Under the pieces are notes generated by a model. It made no database searches, was not told where the DNA came from, and was given only the letters and a program-made list of their open reading frames with translations. From Nakazawaea peltata (Eukaryota > Ascomycota > Pichiomycetes > Alaninales > Pachysolenaceae), in assembly GCA_001599355.1 (NCBI GenBank), contig BCGQ01000006.1, positions 796,877 through 860,876 on the forward strand: DNA of 64,000 nt, given 5' to 3'. The stretch's first letter is position 1. Every line of letters begins with the position of its first letter. The translations under genes and the position numbers were made by a program. Shown in pieces: positions 8,617 to 18,884 of this stretch.

Positions 8617-10599
8617 CTACGATTCGTCTAAACCACGAACCAGTCTTCTTGTCACCATCCGTGATAAAGAATCTGTCGCATTATCTGCCTCTTCAATATT
8701 GTACGAGATCTGAGTTGACGTTTCGGTATTTCCAAGCGGATCATCTTCAACTTGCTCGATATTGAGACGTTTTGGAGGATCTGCTTTATCAAGCTGAGAT
8801 TCTTGGGCTTTACCTATGAGGCGCCCCCAATTACTCTTCTTCTTCCTAACTGGAGAGACTGTATTAGTGATCACAGGTATACTCGAAGGAGCTGCTGTTG
8901 TAGTTGCGGCGGTGACAGCCGATGACTGCAGAATATTCTGTTCTCCAACAGCTTCTGTGGTCGTTTGTCCTATAGAGCCGGAGAAAAGACACCATCTGGG
9001 GTCGTTTATCTCCGGTAATGTCTGAGAATCACTTGCCAGCAACATGTACTCAACAGATACAATTGGTAATCCCCACTTCTTGCAGGCACTGATTTTATTT
9101 TTAGTGGAGTTAATACCATTTTTATTGGATTCACAATCTGCACCCAAATTAAAGGTCAAAGCAGAAGTACTTGTTTCTTTTCGGATTCCAAGAAGACTAA
9201 GGTTGACTACTAACATATCACGATTTTTGGTGAGAACTTCACAGTATTCGAACCCAATTAATCCTATCAATTTCACCAAATGAAGAAGTTCAATTCCAGT
9301 GAAACCACTTATGCATACTTTTGGTTTCTTGACAAGAGCTTTAGATACGCTGAGATCAAATGGTTTACCCCACCGGTCATCTTTGATCTGGGAATAATGA
9401 AGACTTCTTTCGATGAACCACTCGGTGACCACGACTCCAGAAGACGACTTTGGCAAGACTTCTGGTTGATAAGATGGTACTACAACATAACGGTTGTTAT
9501 TTCTACTTTTACTAGTTACTATCTGACCACTATGAGACTGAACAACTTTGGTTAATTTTGCTTTCTTTGCCAGGTCAAATCCTACAATTTCAAATTCTAA
9601 AGTCTCAAAAAGCTTTGATGAGACGGGATTCAGCAGTAAATCCTCGGCATCCGGGGTGGTCTCAAGGTTGATCTTAGGAGCAGCAGTAGTATCAATGTCT
9701 ATAGATTGTTCATGAGAGTCAGGATTAACAGCTGCTGCATCCCATGCTGTATCTCTCTTCTCTGTATGCTTAACTTTTACCTGCCCCATAATATTTTTCC
9801 AAATAGTATCTTCTCTTTTACGGATTTTTACAGTACGTTCAGCAGCCAGATCCTCACTCGGAGAAGCAGACCTACTTCTTGCACCTGGTTTAGAAGATCT
9901 GGATCTCCCACGGTTCTTTCTTAGCTGCTGCAGACGTTCTCTTTCACTAAGAATCTTCTCCAATTCATCCCAACAAAGACATGCTCGACTCGGAGCCAGC
10001 TCTAGTTCTTGGTCAAGCCCATAAAATTTCATTTCTAAACACAGTCTACGCTTTACAGAATCAGATATCCACTGAGGTCTCACCACAGGTATCCCCCATT
10101 CAACAGCCTTTTCATATCTTTTCCCCGAACGTTCGGTCGCTATAACACAAGAATTATTTATAGTCAAGGAGTCAGTGACGACACCTCCATGTAATTTGAT
10201 ATCCTGAATAACAGATTTCTTCAATTGAGGATCACTTATCCTAGAAATACACACATTTAGCCCGTCAAATACCGGAAGAAGGTACTCCTCATCTAAGACA
10301 CAGGCCCTATCCTGGTTATAATCGGCACCATTTCCCAGGTATTCCAACATTTGAGGATCTCCTTCAAGCCACAAATTGTACACCGTATAAAGCAGTTTCG
10401 GTCTTACTAATCGAATATCTGCCCTGTTCTTCACCGTATACCGATATTTATCAGTATCCCTGTCCCCTACTATCAAGACATCGACATCACTCATTAAATG
10501 GCTGAAATGTTCACCTCCCATACTTTTAATTTTTGATATCAACTCCATGCGGATATCGGGTGGCACCGAAGTGGAACAGAATTTCACTCCTTTGAACAT
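8617..10599 (-). CDS. DPB11: Replication initiation and checkpoint scaffold Dpb11 (TopBP1/Cut5)
   Basis: Four BRCT domains in two pairs, the layout of Dpb11: roughly residues 1-85, 105-195, 325-405 and 425-530, with a basic Arg/Ser-rich linker between the pairs. The BRCT Trp/Gly signatures are visible (for example VRPQWISDS in the second domain and VVTEWFIERSL in the third). The family links CDK-phosphorylated Sld2 and Sld3 to start replication and activates Mec1 in the S-phase checkpoint. The product is about 660 aa, shorter than the 764 aa of S. cerevisiae. The start is the ATG at 10599; the frame is open 5 codons further upstream but without an ATG. It is divergent from MRPL37, with a 241-bp shared promoter. 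Confidence 0.92.
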   Translation of the reverse strand: MFKGVKFCSTSVPPDIRMELISKIKSMGGEHFSHLMSDVDVLIVGDRDTDKYRYTVKNRADIRLVRPKLLYTVYNLWLEGDPQMLEYLGNGADYNQDRACVLDEEYLLPVFDGLNVCISRISDPQLKKSVIQDIKLHGGVVTDSLTINNSCVIATERSGKRYEKAVEWGIPVVRPQWISDSVKRRLCLEMKFYGLDQELELAPSRACLCWDELEKILSERERLQQLRKNRGRSRSSKPGARSRSASPSEDLAAERTVKIRKREDTIWKNIMGQVKVKHTEKRDTAWDAAAVNPDSHEQSIDIDTTAAPKINLETTPDAEDLLLNPVSSKLFETLEFEIVGFDLAKKAKLTKVVQSHSGQIVTSKSRNNNRYVVVPSYQPEVLPKSSSGVVVTEWFIERSLHYSQIKDDRWGKPFDLSVSKALVKKPKVCISGFTGIELLHLVKLIGLIGFEYCEVLTKNRDMLVVNLSLLGIRKETSTSALTFNLGADCESNKNGINSTKNKISACKKWGLPIVSVEYMLLASDSQTLPEINDPRWCLFSGSIGQTTTEAVGEQNILQSSAVTAATTTAAPSSIPVITNTVSPVRKKKSNWGRLIGKAQESQLDKADPPKRLNIEQVEDDPLGNTETSTQISYNIEEADNATDSLSRMVTRRLVRGLDES

Positions 10600-10840
10600 T
10601 TTTAAGTCTCTCAATGCCTATCTGTACCCGGTGATGATCCAGACTCATCGTCTTCAAGCGCTAGACGCGGTTGATTTGTGCAAGTGGTGTTTGTCGTGTA
10701 AATAAATCTAAATACCCCAATTAGGAAATCATAAAATTTTTCAGCACCAAACGAAGACTGGAGAGAAAGTGAAGAGGGAGTTGGTTGGACAGCAGAGAGT
10801 CAGACTAGGCTTTGTCAGGGAAATTAAGTTGGTAGATTGC

Positions 10841-11128
10841 ATGATGTTGTCACGTTTTGGAATCAGATCGTTCTCGCAGCTGAGATTGCTCCAGCAATCA
10901 ATGTGCAAAGAGGGCACTGTATTGAACTTAAAGGTGAAGAAAACCGGTAAGGAACCGGTAGCATTACTGGACAGTGAATATCCGGAATGGTTATGGAAAT
11001 TGACAGACCCGGAACTGCAAAAGGCTAAATTAGATGCTGATCCTATTAGACGTGCACGTAAACTGCTTCGGAAGCTGAATGTTGCCAAGATCAAGCTGAA
11101 TAATTTCACTGCCAAATTGAATGGATGA
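10841..11128 (+). CDS. MRPL37: Mitochondrial large-subunit ribosomal protein mL54
   Basis: A 95-residue protein starting at the tandem ATG at 10841. It has a short basic, Ser-rich mitochondrial presequence followed by the mL54 core: Gly-Thr near the start of the mature part, then DSEYPEWLWKL, the family hallmark, and a basic helical C-terminus. It is a structural component of the mitoribosome large subunit. The frame is open further upstream (to 10769) but lacks an ATG there. A 124-codon open frame on the opposite strand is a shadow. In S. cerevisiae MRPL37 (YBR268W) sits between REI1 and SDH8. Both are close by here but NUP82 and LAS21 are interspersed. Confidence 0.92.
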   Translation: MMLSRFGIRSFSQLRLLQQSMCKEGTVLNLKVKKTGKEPVALLDSEYPEWLWKLTDPELQKAKLDADPIRRARKLLRKLNVAKIKLNNFTAKLNG

Positions 11129-11523
11129 GTTTTTATGTATATAGTTAAAATGAAGAATATTGAATTGAAGTTATGTAAGAGTATTGGTGAAGGGGATGAG
11201 TGGGCTCATCTTGAGTAGTCTCTACTTACACTCTCTTACCTTCTCCCTTACTTTACCTCTCTCTCTTGACCTCCATCCCCTCCCTGTTGAACCCCTCTCA
11301 ACCTCCATCAACCCATCTCATCATTCCCATCTGTATTTAGTCGTGTACCACCAAATTTCCCAATCAGGAAATCTCACCAAAAAAATAACAAAAATCCAAA
11401 GAAAAAACCTCAGAGAGCTTTGGGAGGTGATTTAAGACCAGACCAAGACGAGAAGGGCTCTGTTACCATACAGATTAGTAGGAATTGTGTCGTTTTTAAA
11501 GTCTCAGGTGCATTCCAAACCAA
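11129..11523. other. Intergenic: NUP82 promoter
   Basis: CT-rich stretch (about 11215-11330) followed by an A-rich stretch before the NUP82 ATG. No RNA gene or operator is recognised. Confidence 0.55.
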
Positions 11524-13686
11524 ATGTATACTGGAATTGAAAGTCATTTGGTCCAAAATCGACTCGCGGCCCGTGCTGGAGCCGAGCTCTTCAGTGCCTC
11601 TGCTAAATCGATTAAGTGCAAGAGTATTAACAGTCAGGAATACAAAGAATTGGTGGTTCTTCCGTTTGAAATCGATGGTATTCTTCTTAATAACGCTGGT
11701 ACCTTGTTAGCTGCCTATAGCGCCCATAATCTTGCTGTGATACTGCTCCCTTCTAGGGGCCTCATTGACAGAGCTGAGTATAAAGTCAAAATCTACTCAA
11801 TAGGAGAGTCATATTTCACAGAGAATGAGATATTGGACATATGTTGGCATCCTGTGGCTCTGTTTGACTCTACAATTGTGGTCTTAAGCTCAGATAATCA
11901 TCTCCGTTGTTTTGATTTGATGTTACTGTCTCTGCTGCCTTATTTAGAGCTTGATTTGGCTCATTCCAGTTCAAATCTGTTTGGATTGACTAATGTTGTC
12001 GTCGATCCGGTGTCTATATGTTTTGGGTCGAGTAATTCTGCTTCTTCCTCCATTGCATCTCCTTCTCTGTTGCTCACGCTTTATATATTGACTGCTGATG
12101 GAGACATTTACGCTTTATATCCGTTGATGCCTAACACTCTTTATATGAGGACCAGTTCTATAGAACGTATATTTGATCAAACCACCATGAGATTGAATCT
12201 GAGTGATGAAGGCTTGAGATCTCTGTTAGTGGATCAAATTCAGTTCATTTCAGGCTTTGTCGAGCTGCTGCAACTGCAAATGCTGCTGCAGAAACTGCCA
12301 CTTCATCTCCATTACAGCACCATTCCTGTGACTTCTGGTCTCCAACCGCAAGTCCAAGGTCCATTCAAGATCGCTCCATTTGTAAATACTCTCTATAACT
12401 ATGACGGATGCCAAATTCGTAGCATTCCATGCGGTGAATCGGGTGATATTTTAGTCACTACTTGGTCAAATGGAGGTATTATGATGATGATTCAAGATAC
12501 GGAGTTAATTATGAAATGGACTGGCTCGGCTAATGTTGAGTCGGAGCTGGTGGAACCGGAGCTCGTAGTCTCAACTTTGGAGTATATTCCTGTCACCTCT
12601 TGTAGCTCTCCATACGTTCTCAGTTCGGAGTTGCTGCCGTTCCAATTGATTTATAGCGGTGACAGTAAAGTCATTGCTATTGATTTTTCCAATTGGGGAT
12701 CCCGATTAGACAGATTATTGAGTACAGGTGATGATTCTTTAGCAGATGAAGACTTAGATTTCAAGTCTGAGGCCAAGTTAATACTTAATAACCTGGATAT
12801 CAATGGAGCTGCCGTTTTGAGGTCGGAAAATAAGGTACAACTCTTCATTTCCGAGTCTCATTCTGGACTGATCTTGAAAACTATCGAATCCAAGCATGAA
12901 GAACAACTGAATCCAGTTAAAGAAATCTCTTTGAAGAGTATTGTAAAGAAAGAAGAAGAGAAAATCCTGTATCAGGATGGGTACACTTGTAAATTAACCC
13001 CAGAGGAAGGAAATGTCGAGCCAGCACCTAAACTTACAGACTTTACACAAGTATCACTGAAATTCAGTACAAATAAATCGACTCCATTCGAATCTGAAGA
13101 CTCCCTCGCTGATGTCAACCTTCTTGTCCAAGATATGGTGAAGTCAAAGATTGCATCATTGAATAAAACAGCTTATCGTTTACTCAATAGAGTTAGACAG
13201 CAGCAGTTGGAGTTGAAAAGCCAACTCGAATTTGTGGACAACAACTGCTCTAATGATCTTCTCAGCCTGAATAAAGCTAAATTTGAGTCTCATCAACTGA
13301 GATTGGACCTGTTATCCCTGAGATCTAAACCGCTTGAGCTGCGTTTCAATGCCGTCCTTGGTCAACTAATGCAACTGAAACTCATCGGCACTCAAGACAA
13401 ATCAAGTGATCTGTTGTCAGCTGAAGAAAAGCTGTGGGTAGACGAGATCCTGCATAATAACGAGAAGGCTGAAAAATTACAACATCGTTACACCAAGCTC
13501 CAGGAGGACTTGAAATTTATTAAGGACATGGTATATACTGGGGGGATATCTCGGTCATTAGTTGTACCTGAAAATTCGTCGGTACAGACATTGAAGATTA
13601 AACTTGAGAGAGAGAAGAGATTCATTGATAAGGTTGGGATTGAGTTGGGAGACGAGATTTTAATGGCTGATAAGTTGATCAAGTGA
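11524..13686 (+). CDS. NUP82: Nucleoporin Nup82 (Nup88 homolog)
   Basis: Cytoplasmic-side nucleoporin that anchors Nup159 and Nsp1 for mRNA export. The first ~430 residues fit a beta-propeller (repeated hydrophobic strands such as ILDICWHP and LYILTADGDIYALYP). The last ~200 residues (from about residue 530) are Lys/Glu/Leu-rich coiled coil, as in Nup82. The length is 720 aa against 713 in S. cerevisiae. A cluster of CTG codons near residues 248-260 reads as Leu/Gln in the standard code but Ala/Gln under CUG=Ala. It is followed by SDH8, LAS21 and REI1. NUP82 and LAS21 are direct neighbours in S. cerevisiae (YJL061W, YJL062W). Identity rests on architecture plus synteny, because the sequence is poorly conserved. 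Confidence 0.85.
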   Translation: MYTGIESHLVQNRLAARAGAELFSASAKSIKCKSINSQEYKELVVLPFEIDGILLNNAGTLLAAYSAHNLAVILLPSRGLIDRAEYKVKIYSIGESYFTENEILDICWHPVALFDSTIVVLSSDNHLRCFDLMLLSLLPYLELDLAHSSSNLFGLTNVVVDPVSICFGSSNSASSSIASPSLLLTLYILTADGDIYALYPLMPNTLYMRTSSIERIFDQTTMRLNLSDEGLRSLLVDQIQFISGFVELLQLQMLLQKLPLHLHYSTIPVTSGLQPQVQGPFKIAPFVNTLYNYDGCQIRSIPCGESGDILVTTWSNGGIMMMIQDTELIMKWTGSANVESELVEPELVVSTLEYIPVTSCSSPYVLSSELLPFQLIYSGDSKVIAIDFSNWGSRLDRLLSTGDDSLADEDLDFKSEAKLILNNLDINGAAVLRSENKVQLFISESHSGLILKTIESKHEEQLNPVKEISLKSIVKKEEEKILYQDGYTCKLTPEEGNVEPAPKLTDFTQVSLKFSTNKSTPFESEDSLADVNLLVQDMVKSKIASLNKTAYRLLNRVRQQQLELKSQLEFVDNNCSNDLLSLNKAKFESHQLRLDLLSLRSKPLELRFNAVLGQLMQLKLIGTQDKSSDLLSAEEKLWVDEILHNNEKAEKLQHRYTKLQEDLKFIKDMVYTGGISRSLVVPENSSVQTLKIKLEREKRFIDKVGIELGDEILMADKLIK

Positions 13687-13787
13687 GACAGCCCCTGATT
13701 CACACCAGATTCACTCCAGGACTCCTACTAAATACATGCATTTTTTTTATTATTCTGTAGATTTTATTAGATGTCATTAAAAAAGCT

Positions 13788-14291
13788 TTAGAAGTCGGTA
13801 ACTCTACCGTTGAAGGACCAATCACCGTGTCTTAAAGGTTCCTGTTTAGGACCTCCTACTTCTCCAGTATTAGGGTTAGTGTCACCTTCGAATTCTGGGA
13901 TGGTCTTGAAGTAAGCAGGGGTGAATCCTCCAATATCATCAGCTGGAACTTGCCCCAGAGCCTCTTTCTCCAAAATATTCGGATCGGAATTGGTCGAAGA
14001 ATTAGCAACCGATGCGTTATATTCGTCTATGGCGGACTGAGAGTTGGCGATTCTTTGCAATCTTTCGAACTCCAGTTGCTCTTCATCAGGTAACTTTGGA
14101 GGTCCTGATTGTTGAGCCATGAAGGGGTTTCCGCCCTTTCCGCCATTACTTGGAGGGAACGACATGGCGTTGAAAGATTTCTTACCGCTGTCGTTGGAGG
14201 CGAGAAGCAAAGAGGAGCTGAAATTTCTAATTCCACCGATCTTTGCCACTCTGAAGTTATTAGATAACCTAACTAATTGTCTGGACATCAT
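13788..14291 (-). CDS. SDH8: Succinate dehydrogenase assembly factor 4
   Basis: A 167-residue mitochondrial protein. The first ~35 residues are a basic, Ser-rich presequence without acids. The C-terminus carries the SDHAF4 signature: Gly-Gly-Pro-Lys, then EPLRHGDWSFNGRVTDF ending the protein, where GDW and RVTDF are nearly invariant. SDHAF4 binds flavinylated Sdh1 in the matrix and protects it until it joins Sdh2. The middle is a Gly/Asn/Ser-rich linker longer than in other species. Tandem ATGs at 14291 and 14288 are both usable. It converges on NUP82 (101 bp between stops) and is divergent from LAS21. In S. cerevisiae it is YBR269C, next to MRPL37. Confidence 0.93.
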   Translation of the reverse strand: MMSRQLVRLSNNFRVAKIGGIRNFSSSLLLASNDSGKKSFNAMSFPPSNGGKGGNPFMAQQSGPPKLPDEEQLEFERLQRIANSQSAIDEYNASVANSSTNSDPNILEKEALGQVPADDIGGFTPAYFKTIPEFEGDTNPNTGEVGGPKQEPLRHGDWSFNGRVTDF

Positions 14292-14576
14292 ATCTATCCC
14301 TGAATTTAACAGTACTCCTTCTCTTCAAAAGAGCCCCTTTACAGGTCCGGTTATATCGTAGATTAAAAAGAGATGCGTCGTAGGATAGCGGAAGAGATGT
14401 AGATGGTAGTGTGTATTATTCTAAATTCCATATTAGGTAATAGTATTCGATGGAGTGAAAAGTAGTGCGCTAGTTACTCAATTACCTTTTTAGGAACCCA
14501 TATTCCAACGTGTCTTCGAGATGAAGATGAAGAGATCACGTATCCACAGGTAGAGAAGCGTGTATTTTGACTAGAT

Positions 14577-17381
14577 ATGAGCAGAAGACGTGGAAAAGGT
14601 CTGCGTTTATCGACAGGAGAGAATAGCAGTAAAATTGAGGTGGAACTGACCCCACAATTGCACCCTATTCCACCTCCACAAATCACCAAATCCAAATGGT
14701 TAGTGCTTGTTACATTGATCCTATTGCAGTTGAGTGGGTTCTTGTGTTTTAGTAAAGGTTTCTTCCCTAGTAAGGTTGTGATTCCTGGAGATGGTGAATG
14801 GCATGGCAATTCTATGTTGGAAGACTCTCAAAGTGGACCGGGTCTGGCCCAACCTCTGCCTCTGCACTATAATAAGCTTATTCTTATGGTGGTGGACCTG
14901 ATGAGATCAGATTTCATGTTCAGTGAAAATTCGAACATGGGATTTGTTCACCAATTGCTTCAAAATGGAAATGCTTTGGGTTTTACACTGTTCAGTAATC
15001 CGCCAACGGTCACTTTACCTCGTCTTAAAGGTATCACCACTGGTTCCACCCCCAACTTTTTGGATGCCATTTTGAATATTGCTGAAGACGACACTTCATC
15101 TACTTTAGGGGACCAAGATAGTTGGGTCAAGCAATTGTATAGACTGGGAAAGAAGATCCACATGTTCGGAGATGATACTTGGATCAAATTATTCCCAACT
15201 TATTTCTCAAAATATGAAGGAACTTCCAGCTTTTATGTGGCAGATTTTACAGAGGTCGATAATAATGTGACTAGACATCTTGGGGAACAACTTGGGGAAA
15301 TATCAGGCTCAGTAAACATCGGTCCAGCTTCTGAATGGGATTGTCTCATTCTCCATTACCTTGGGCTCGATCATATCGGCCATAAAGGTGGTCCTGAATC
15401 GATCCATATGCCTGCAAAACAGCTGGAGATGGATGAGATTATTAAACGGATCTATAATTCACCACTGATGACTAGCGATACATTGTTAGTCGTCATGGGA
15501 GATCATGGAATGAATGAGGTCGGTAATCATGGTGGTTCTTCCACCGGAGAGACTAGTGCCGGTTTATTAATGATCTCTAATCAATTTCAAGGAAAGGTAT
15601 CAAAATTATCCTCTGGCCAAACCAATGCTCCATTCCCTGTAAATGAAGAGTTTACCTACTACGAAAGGATTCAGCAAATTGATCTCGTACCAACATTGGC
15701 TATGTTATTAGGCTTCCCAATCCCTAAGAATAATTTGGGTGTCTTCATTGACAAACTTAAATGTTTATATACAGACCTGCAATATGAGAATGTTTTAGTC
15801 CAAAATGCTTTACAATTGAGACAATTGGTCGAGCATTCTTATGGCGGTAAACGTCTTAATGATGGAGCCGTAGGAGATGGAGAATTTAACCAATTGGCTA
15901 CTCTTTGGAATTCTGCTGCTACTGCTGGATCGGCCTCTAAGACTGAGTCTCTCCTTCTGTTCATCAAAGCAGCCCAATCCAAGCTTGCAGAATCCGCCAC
16001 TAATTATAACTATGATGATATTTATTTGGGGATCGCATTATTTGCAAGTACTGCCATTATAATCTCAGCCTGGTTTATATATGTAGTGTTGCTGAACGGC
16101 TTGATCAAGAGGGGTCCCCTTGGACCCTTAGCTTCGATCTTGGTTCTTTCTATGAGTATTTTGCTCCTGATCTCCAATTTTGGTTCTTCTTTAATCGAAG
16201 AAGAGTATCAGATTTGGTGGTTAGTTATCACTGTAGGTTCTGTACTGCTGCTGGGATCTCTTTGGCTGCTGGCTGGTAAAAAAGGTGCTCTTGTCTCACC
16301 TCTTTTCTTGCTTTTACTCTCATTAAGACTCATCAGAGGATGGAATAATTCGGGTCAGAAATTCAATTTACTGTCTAACTTGAAGATTTCTTCGTTGATT
16401 CAGTCCAAATGGACATCTACTTTACTTACGGTATTCTACTTCTGTTATTTATTCATGGTATTTAATCGTTTTGGACTCTTCCAGATGTTTGTCGATTTAC
16501 GTCCATTTATATTTGTACCTGTCTTCTCTCTTGTGACCATCAGTCTGTTGGGCAAATTTGTAGAGACAACAGTTGTGGTACAACAGGGAGACTCTGGTCT
16601 CTCTTTGCGTGTAAATTTACTTGCCCAAGAAATGTTAGCGTGGGTCAATGAGGTTTTGGATCATCCTACTCAACTCTACGTAATGTTTTATTGGATCTTA
16701 GCCCTGATGGTACTTGCTCGTATCGCCGTGGCTCTATTTTATCCTCACCAACGTGAGTTAAACCGCAAGACCTTTGCTGATGATCTTTGTAATCTCATTA
16801 CCATCTTCCTCTTCAACCAGAGCTCTGTCAATAACCTCATGATCTTTGGAGCTTTGCTTGTGTTGAGACAGGTAATGCTGTATTTAATTCAAAGGCTGCT
16901 GCTGAATCTGTTACTGAACAAAACTGATACCATTGCCTTATGGATTTTATACTCAGCTTTCCATCTTCTGGTCCAACACTTCACTTTCTTCTCCTTTGGT
17001 AATACCAACTCGTTATCAACAGTGGATTTGACAAATGCTTTCAATGGTTTGAAAGAGTACGATTTAGTATGGTGTGGGATATTAACTTTCAGTGCCAATT
17101 GGGCAGGTCCATTGTTCTGGACGTTAAGCTATCCTGTTGTAATGAGACCTGTGCTGAGTACCTCTTCTTCAGCATTACTTTTCTACAAAGCTCTTACGTT
17201 ATTCACATTTTACTCCATTGTAGGTTCACTGCTTCTTGTGGCATGTTTTTCACTCCGTTTCCATCTCTTCATTTGGACTGTCTTCAGTCCAAAGATCCTC
17301 TACTTTGCCAGCTGGTATGGATTTATGACAATAGGTTTTGATTTAGGTCTCACTGCACTTATAATGCTGCTCAATAAATAG
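14577..17381 (+). CDS. LAS21: GPI ethanolamine-phosphate transferase 2
   Basis: ER membrane enzyme (GPI7/PIG-G type) that adds ethanolamine phosphate to the second mannose of GPI anchors. One N-terminal membrane anchor (about 42-62) is followed by a lumenal alkaline-phosphatase-like domain (about 100-365) with the metal-site motifs VVDxMRSD, HYLGLDHIGHK and VMGDHGM. The C-terminal half (about 485-934) has many membrane helices. The length is 934 aa against about 830 in S. cerevisiae. The codon in VVDxMRSD (14898-14900) is CTG; family members have alanine there (DALRSDF), which is good evidence for CUG=Ala. Leucines of the adjacent conserved HYLGLDH motif are written CTT and CTC. Start ATG at 14577, 285 bp after the SDH8 start in divergent orientation. 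Confidence 0.95.
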   Translation: MSRRRGKGLRLSTGENSSKIEVELTPQLHPIPPPQITKSKWLVLVTLILLQLSGFLCFSKGFFPSKVVIPGDGEWHGNSMLEDSQSGPGLAQPLPLHYNKLILMVVDLMRSDFMFSENSNMGFVHQLLQNGNALGFTLFSNPPTVTLPRLKGITTGSTPNFLDAILNIAEDDTSSTLGDQDSWVKQLYRLGKKIHMFGDDTWIKLFPTYFSKYEGTSSFYVADFTEVDNNVTRHLGEQLGEISGSVNIGPASEWDCLILHYLGLDHIGHKGGPESIHMPAKQLEMDEIIKRIYNSPLMTSDTLLVVMGDHGMNEVGNHGGSSTGETSAGLLMISNQFQGKVSKLSSGQTNAPFPVNEEFTYYERIQQIDLVPTLAMLLGFPIPKNNLGVFIDKLKCLYTDLQYENVLVQNALQLRQLVEHSYGGKRLNDGAVGDGEFNQLATLWNSAATAGSASKTESLLLFIKAAQSKLAESATNYNYDDIYLGIALFASTAIIISAWFIYVVLLNGLIKRGPLGPLASILVLSMSILLLISNFGSSLIEEEYQIWWLVITVGSVLLLGSLWLLAGKKGALVSPLFLLLLSLRLIRGWNNSGQKFNLLSNLKISSLIQSKWTSTLLTVFYFCYLFMVFNRFGLFQMFVDLRPFIFVPVFSLVTISLLGKFVETTVVVQQGDSGLSLRVNLLAQEMLAWVNEVLDHPTQLYVMFYWILALMVLARIAVALFYPHQRELNRKTFADDLCNLITIFLFNQSSVNNLMIFGALLVLRQVMLYLIQRLLLNLLLNKTDTIALWILYSAFHLLVQHFTFFSFGNTNSLSTVDLTNAFNGLKEYDLVWCGILTFSANWAGPLFWTLSYPVVMRPVLSTSSSALLFYKALTLFTFYSIVGSLLLVACFSLRFHLFIWTVFSPKILYFASWYGFMTIGFDLGLTALIMLLNK

Positions 17382-17484
17382 AAAATATATACGTTTTACA
17401 TTCTTTTGACCGATCTTTATTAAATATACAACTGGACCATAACACCGAATATCCAGGTTGCAATGCACGCTGATTAGTTGCTGT

Positions 17485-18789
17485 CTATTGCAACAACTGG
17501 TCCCTATAATGTGGCTGGTTGTTAATGAATTTAGCAGCTCTTCTATCGTTGATGTCCTTAGATTTCAGTTCTCTCTTCCAAACTCTCTTTTGTAAGGCAA
17601 CCTCTTGTTTAGTGTAAACGTTAGCAGCCAAATGTCTGGTTTCGGCAGCAATGACAGTACCTTGACCTTCACTCAATACCTTCTCAGGAAGGACATGTTG
17701 ACGGTAGTAACGCATCAAAGATCTATGTCCCAATACAGCACCCGATGGTAAATGCAATTGAGTTCCGGTGTTGTACAAAATATCTTGAGGAAGCTCTTCG
17801 TCCTCTGATCCGAGTTCTTCACCTTCCTCTTCATCTCCAGAAACATCTTCCCAAGCATCTTCATCATTTTCATCTCCCTCAACAACAACAACAGTTGGCT
17901 CAGATTTTACTGGCTCAACATCAGCATATGTGGAACTGAAATCATAGAAGTCGGAGATCTCTAATCTCTCATCCTCACTTTCATAAGGAATTCTACAATG
18001 ACGCTTTGAGATCATGTGAGATCTAACAGCTTCCAAAGATCTACCAGCGTAGTTACAACAAAGACAAACGTTACCCAAACCGATTTTCTCCGCCAAATAA
18101 TCCACTAATCCCTTCTTATCAACCAAATATTTCTGTTCTGGAATATAGAAACCGTAGTTCTTGAACATGTAGTCCAAAGATTCATCGAAAGTCTCAAATT
18201 GTTTTCCCGAGAACAAACAGCTGTTATCGGGTATCTTTTGGTAGTTTTTAAGCTTCTCTTGCATAAGGGCCTCAAGTTCCTTCTCCTTTTGTTCTTGTTC
18301 TTGTTCTGGGGTTAAGGCTTCAGTTTCGGTTTCGGTTTGAGCCTCACTTTCTTCTGTTAAGGAAAGTTTTTCAAGACCAACATCAACTGCTGGAGTCTCC
18401 TCTTCCTTTGTTTCAGTGAGTTCTCCTGTGAAATGACCCTTGCTCAGCATCAGCTGTCTAGCTTGTTCCAACAATGCCAGTCTCTTCTCCAGAATCAGTT
18501 CTCTTTCTTTCTTTCTCTGTTCCTTCTTTGTCACAGTTCTCTGTTTGTCTTCACCATTCAGTTTCTTTCCATTCTTCTTCTTTCTACTCAGCTTCAAGTT
18601 CTCTTCCAGCTCCAGATCCAACTCCAGTTGCTTGATAGCAGCCAACTTCTCATTGAAATCCGCCTCCGACACAGGAGGGAGCTGAGCTACTCTTCTCTTC
18701 AAATTATATCTGTGCCATTCTGATTTCATATGACTGTGCTGTCCTTCCACAGTCTCGAATCCCAAACCACATGAATTACAGGTAAACAT
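17485..18789 (-). CDS. REI1: Cytoplasmic pre-60S subunit factor, zinc-finger protein
   Basis: Starts with a C2H2 finger (MFTCNSCGLGF...HMKSEWHRYNLKRRV), the Rei1/Reh1 signature. A second C2H2 finger is near residue 240 (CLCCNYAGRS...HMISKRH), and the conserved C-terminus has LPSGAVLGHRSLMRYYRQ. The acidic stretch before it is usual. Rei1 removes Arx1/Alb1 from cytoplasmic pre-60S particles and proofreads the peptide exit tunnel. At 434 aa it is close to S. cerevisiae Rei1 (393) and Reh1 (432); a pre-duplication yeast is expected to have a single gene. It is convergent with LAS21. In S. cerevisiae REI1 is YBR267W, beside MRPL37 and SDH8. Confidence 0.93.
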   Translation of the reverse strand: MFTCNSCGLGFETVEGQHSHMKSEWHRYNLKRRVAQLPPVSEADFNEKLAAIKQLELDLELEENLKLSRKKKNGKKLNGEDKQRTVTKKEQRKKERELILEKRLALLEQARQLMLSKGHFTGELTETKEEETPAVDVGLEKLSLTEESEAQTETETEALTPEQEQEQKEKELEALMQEKLKNYQKIPDNSCLFSGKQFETFDESLDYMFKNYGFYIPEQKYLVDKKGLVDYLAEKIGLGNVCLCCNYAGRSLEAVRSHMISKRHCRIPYESEDERLEISDFYDFSSTYADVEPVKSEPTVVVVEGDENDEDAWEDVSGDEEEGEELGSEDEELPQDILYNTGTQLHLPSGAVLGHRSLMRYYRQHVLPEKVLSEGQGTVIAAETRHLAANVYTKQEVALQKRVWKRELKSKDINDRRAAKFINNQPHYRDQLLQ

Positions 18790-18884
18790 GGTCGATATGA
18801 TGCTATTTCTGGTCTATAAACCTCTCTTCTTCTACACTCTCCTCTCTTCTTTATATGCACTTTACTAAGTAAATTTTTCTACTG

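Noticed and set aside
10741-11115. 124-codon open frame opposite MRPL37
   Set aside because: Antisense to a clear mitoribosomal gene; no family features and no good start.
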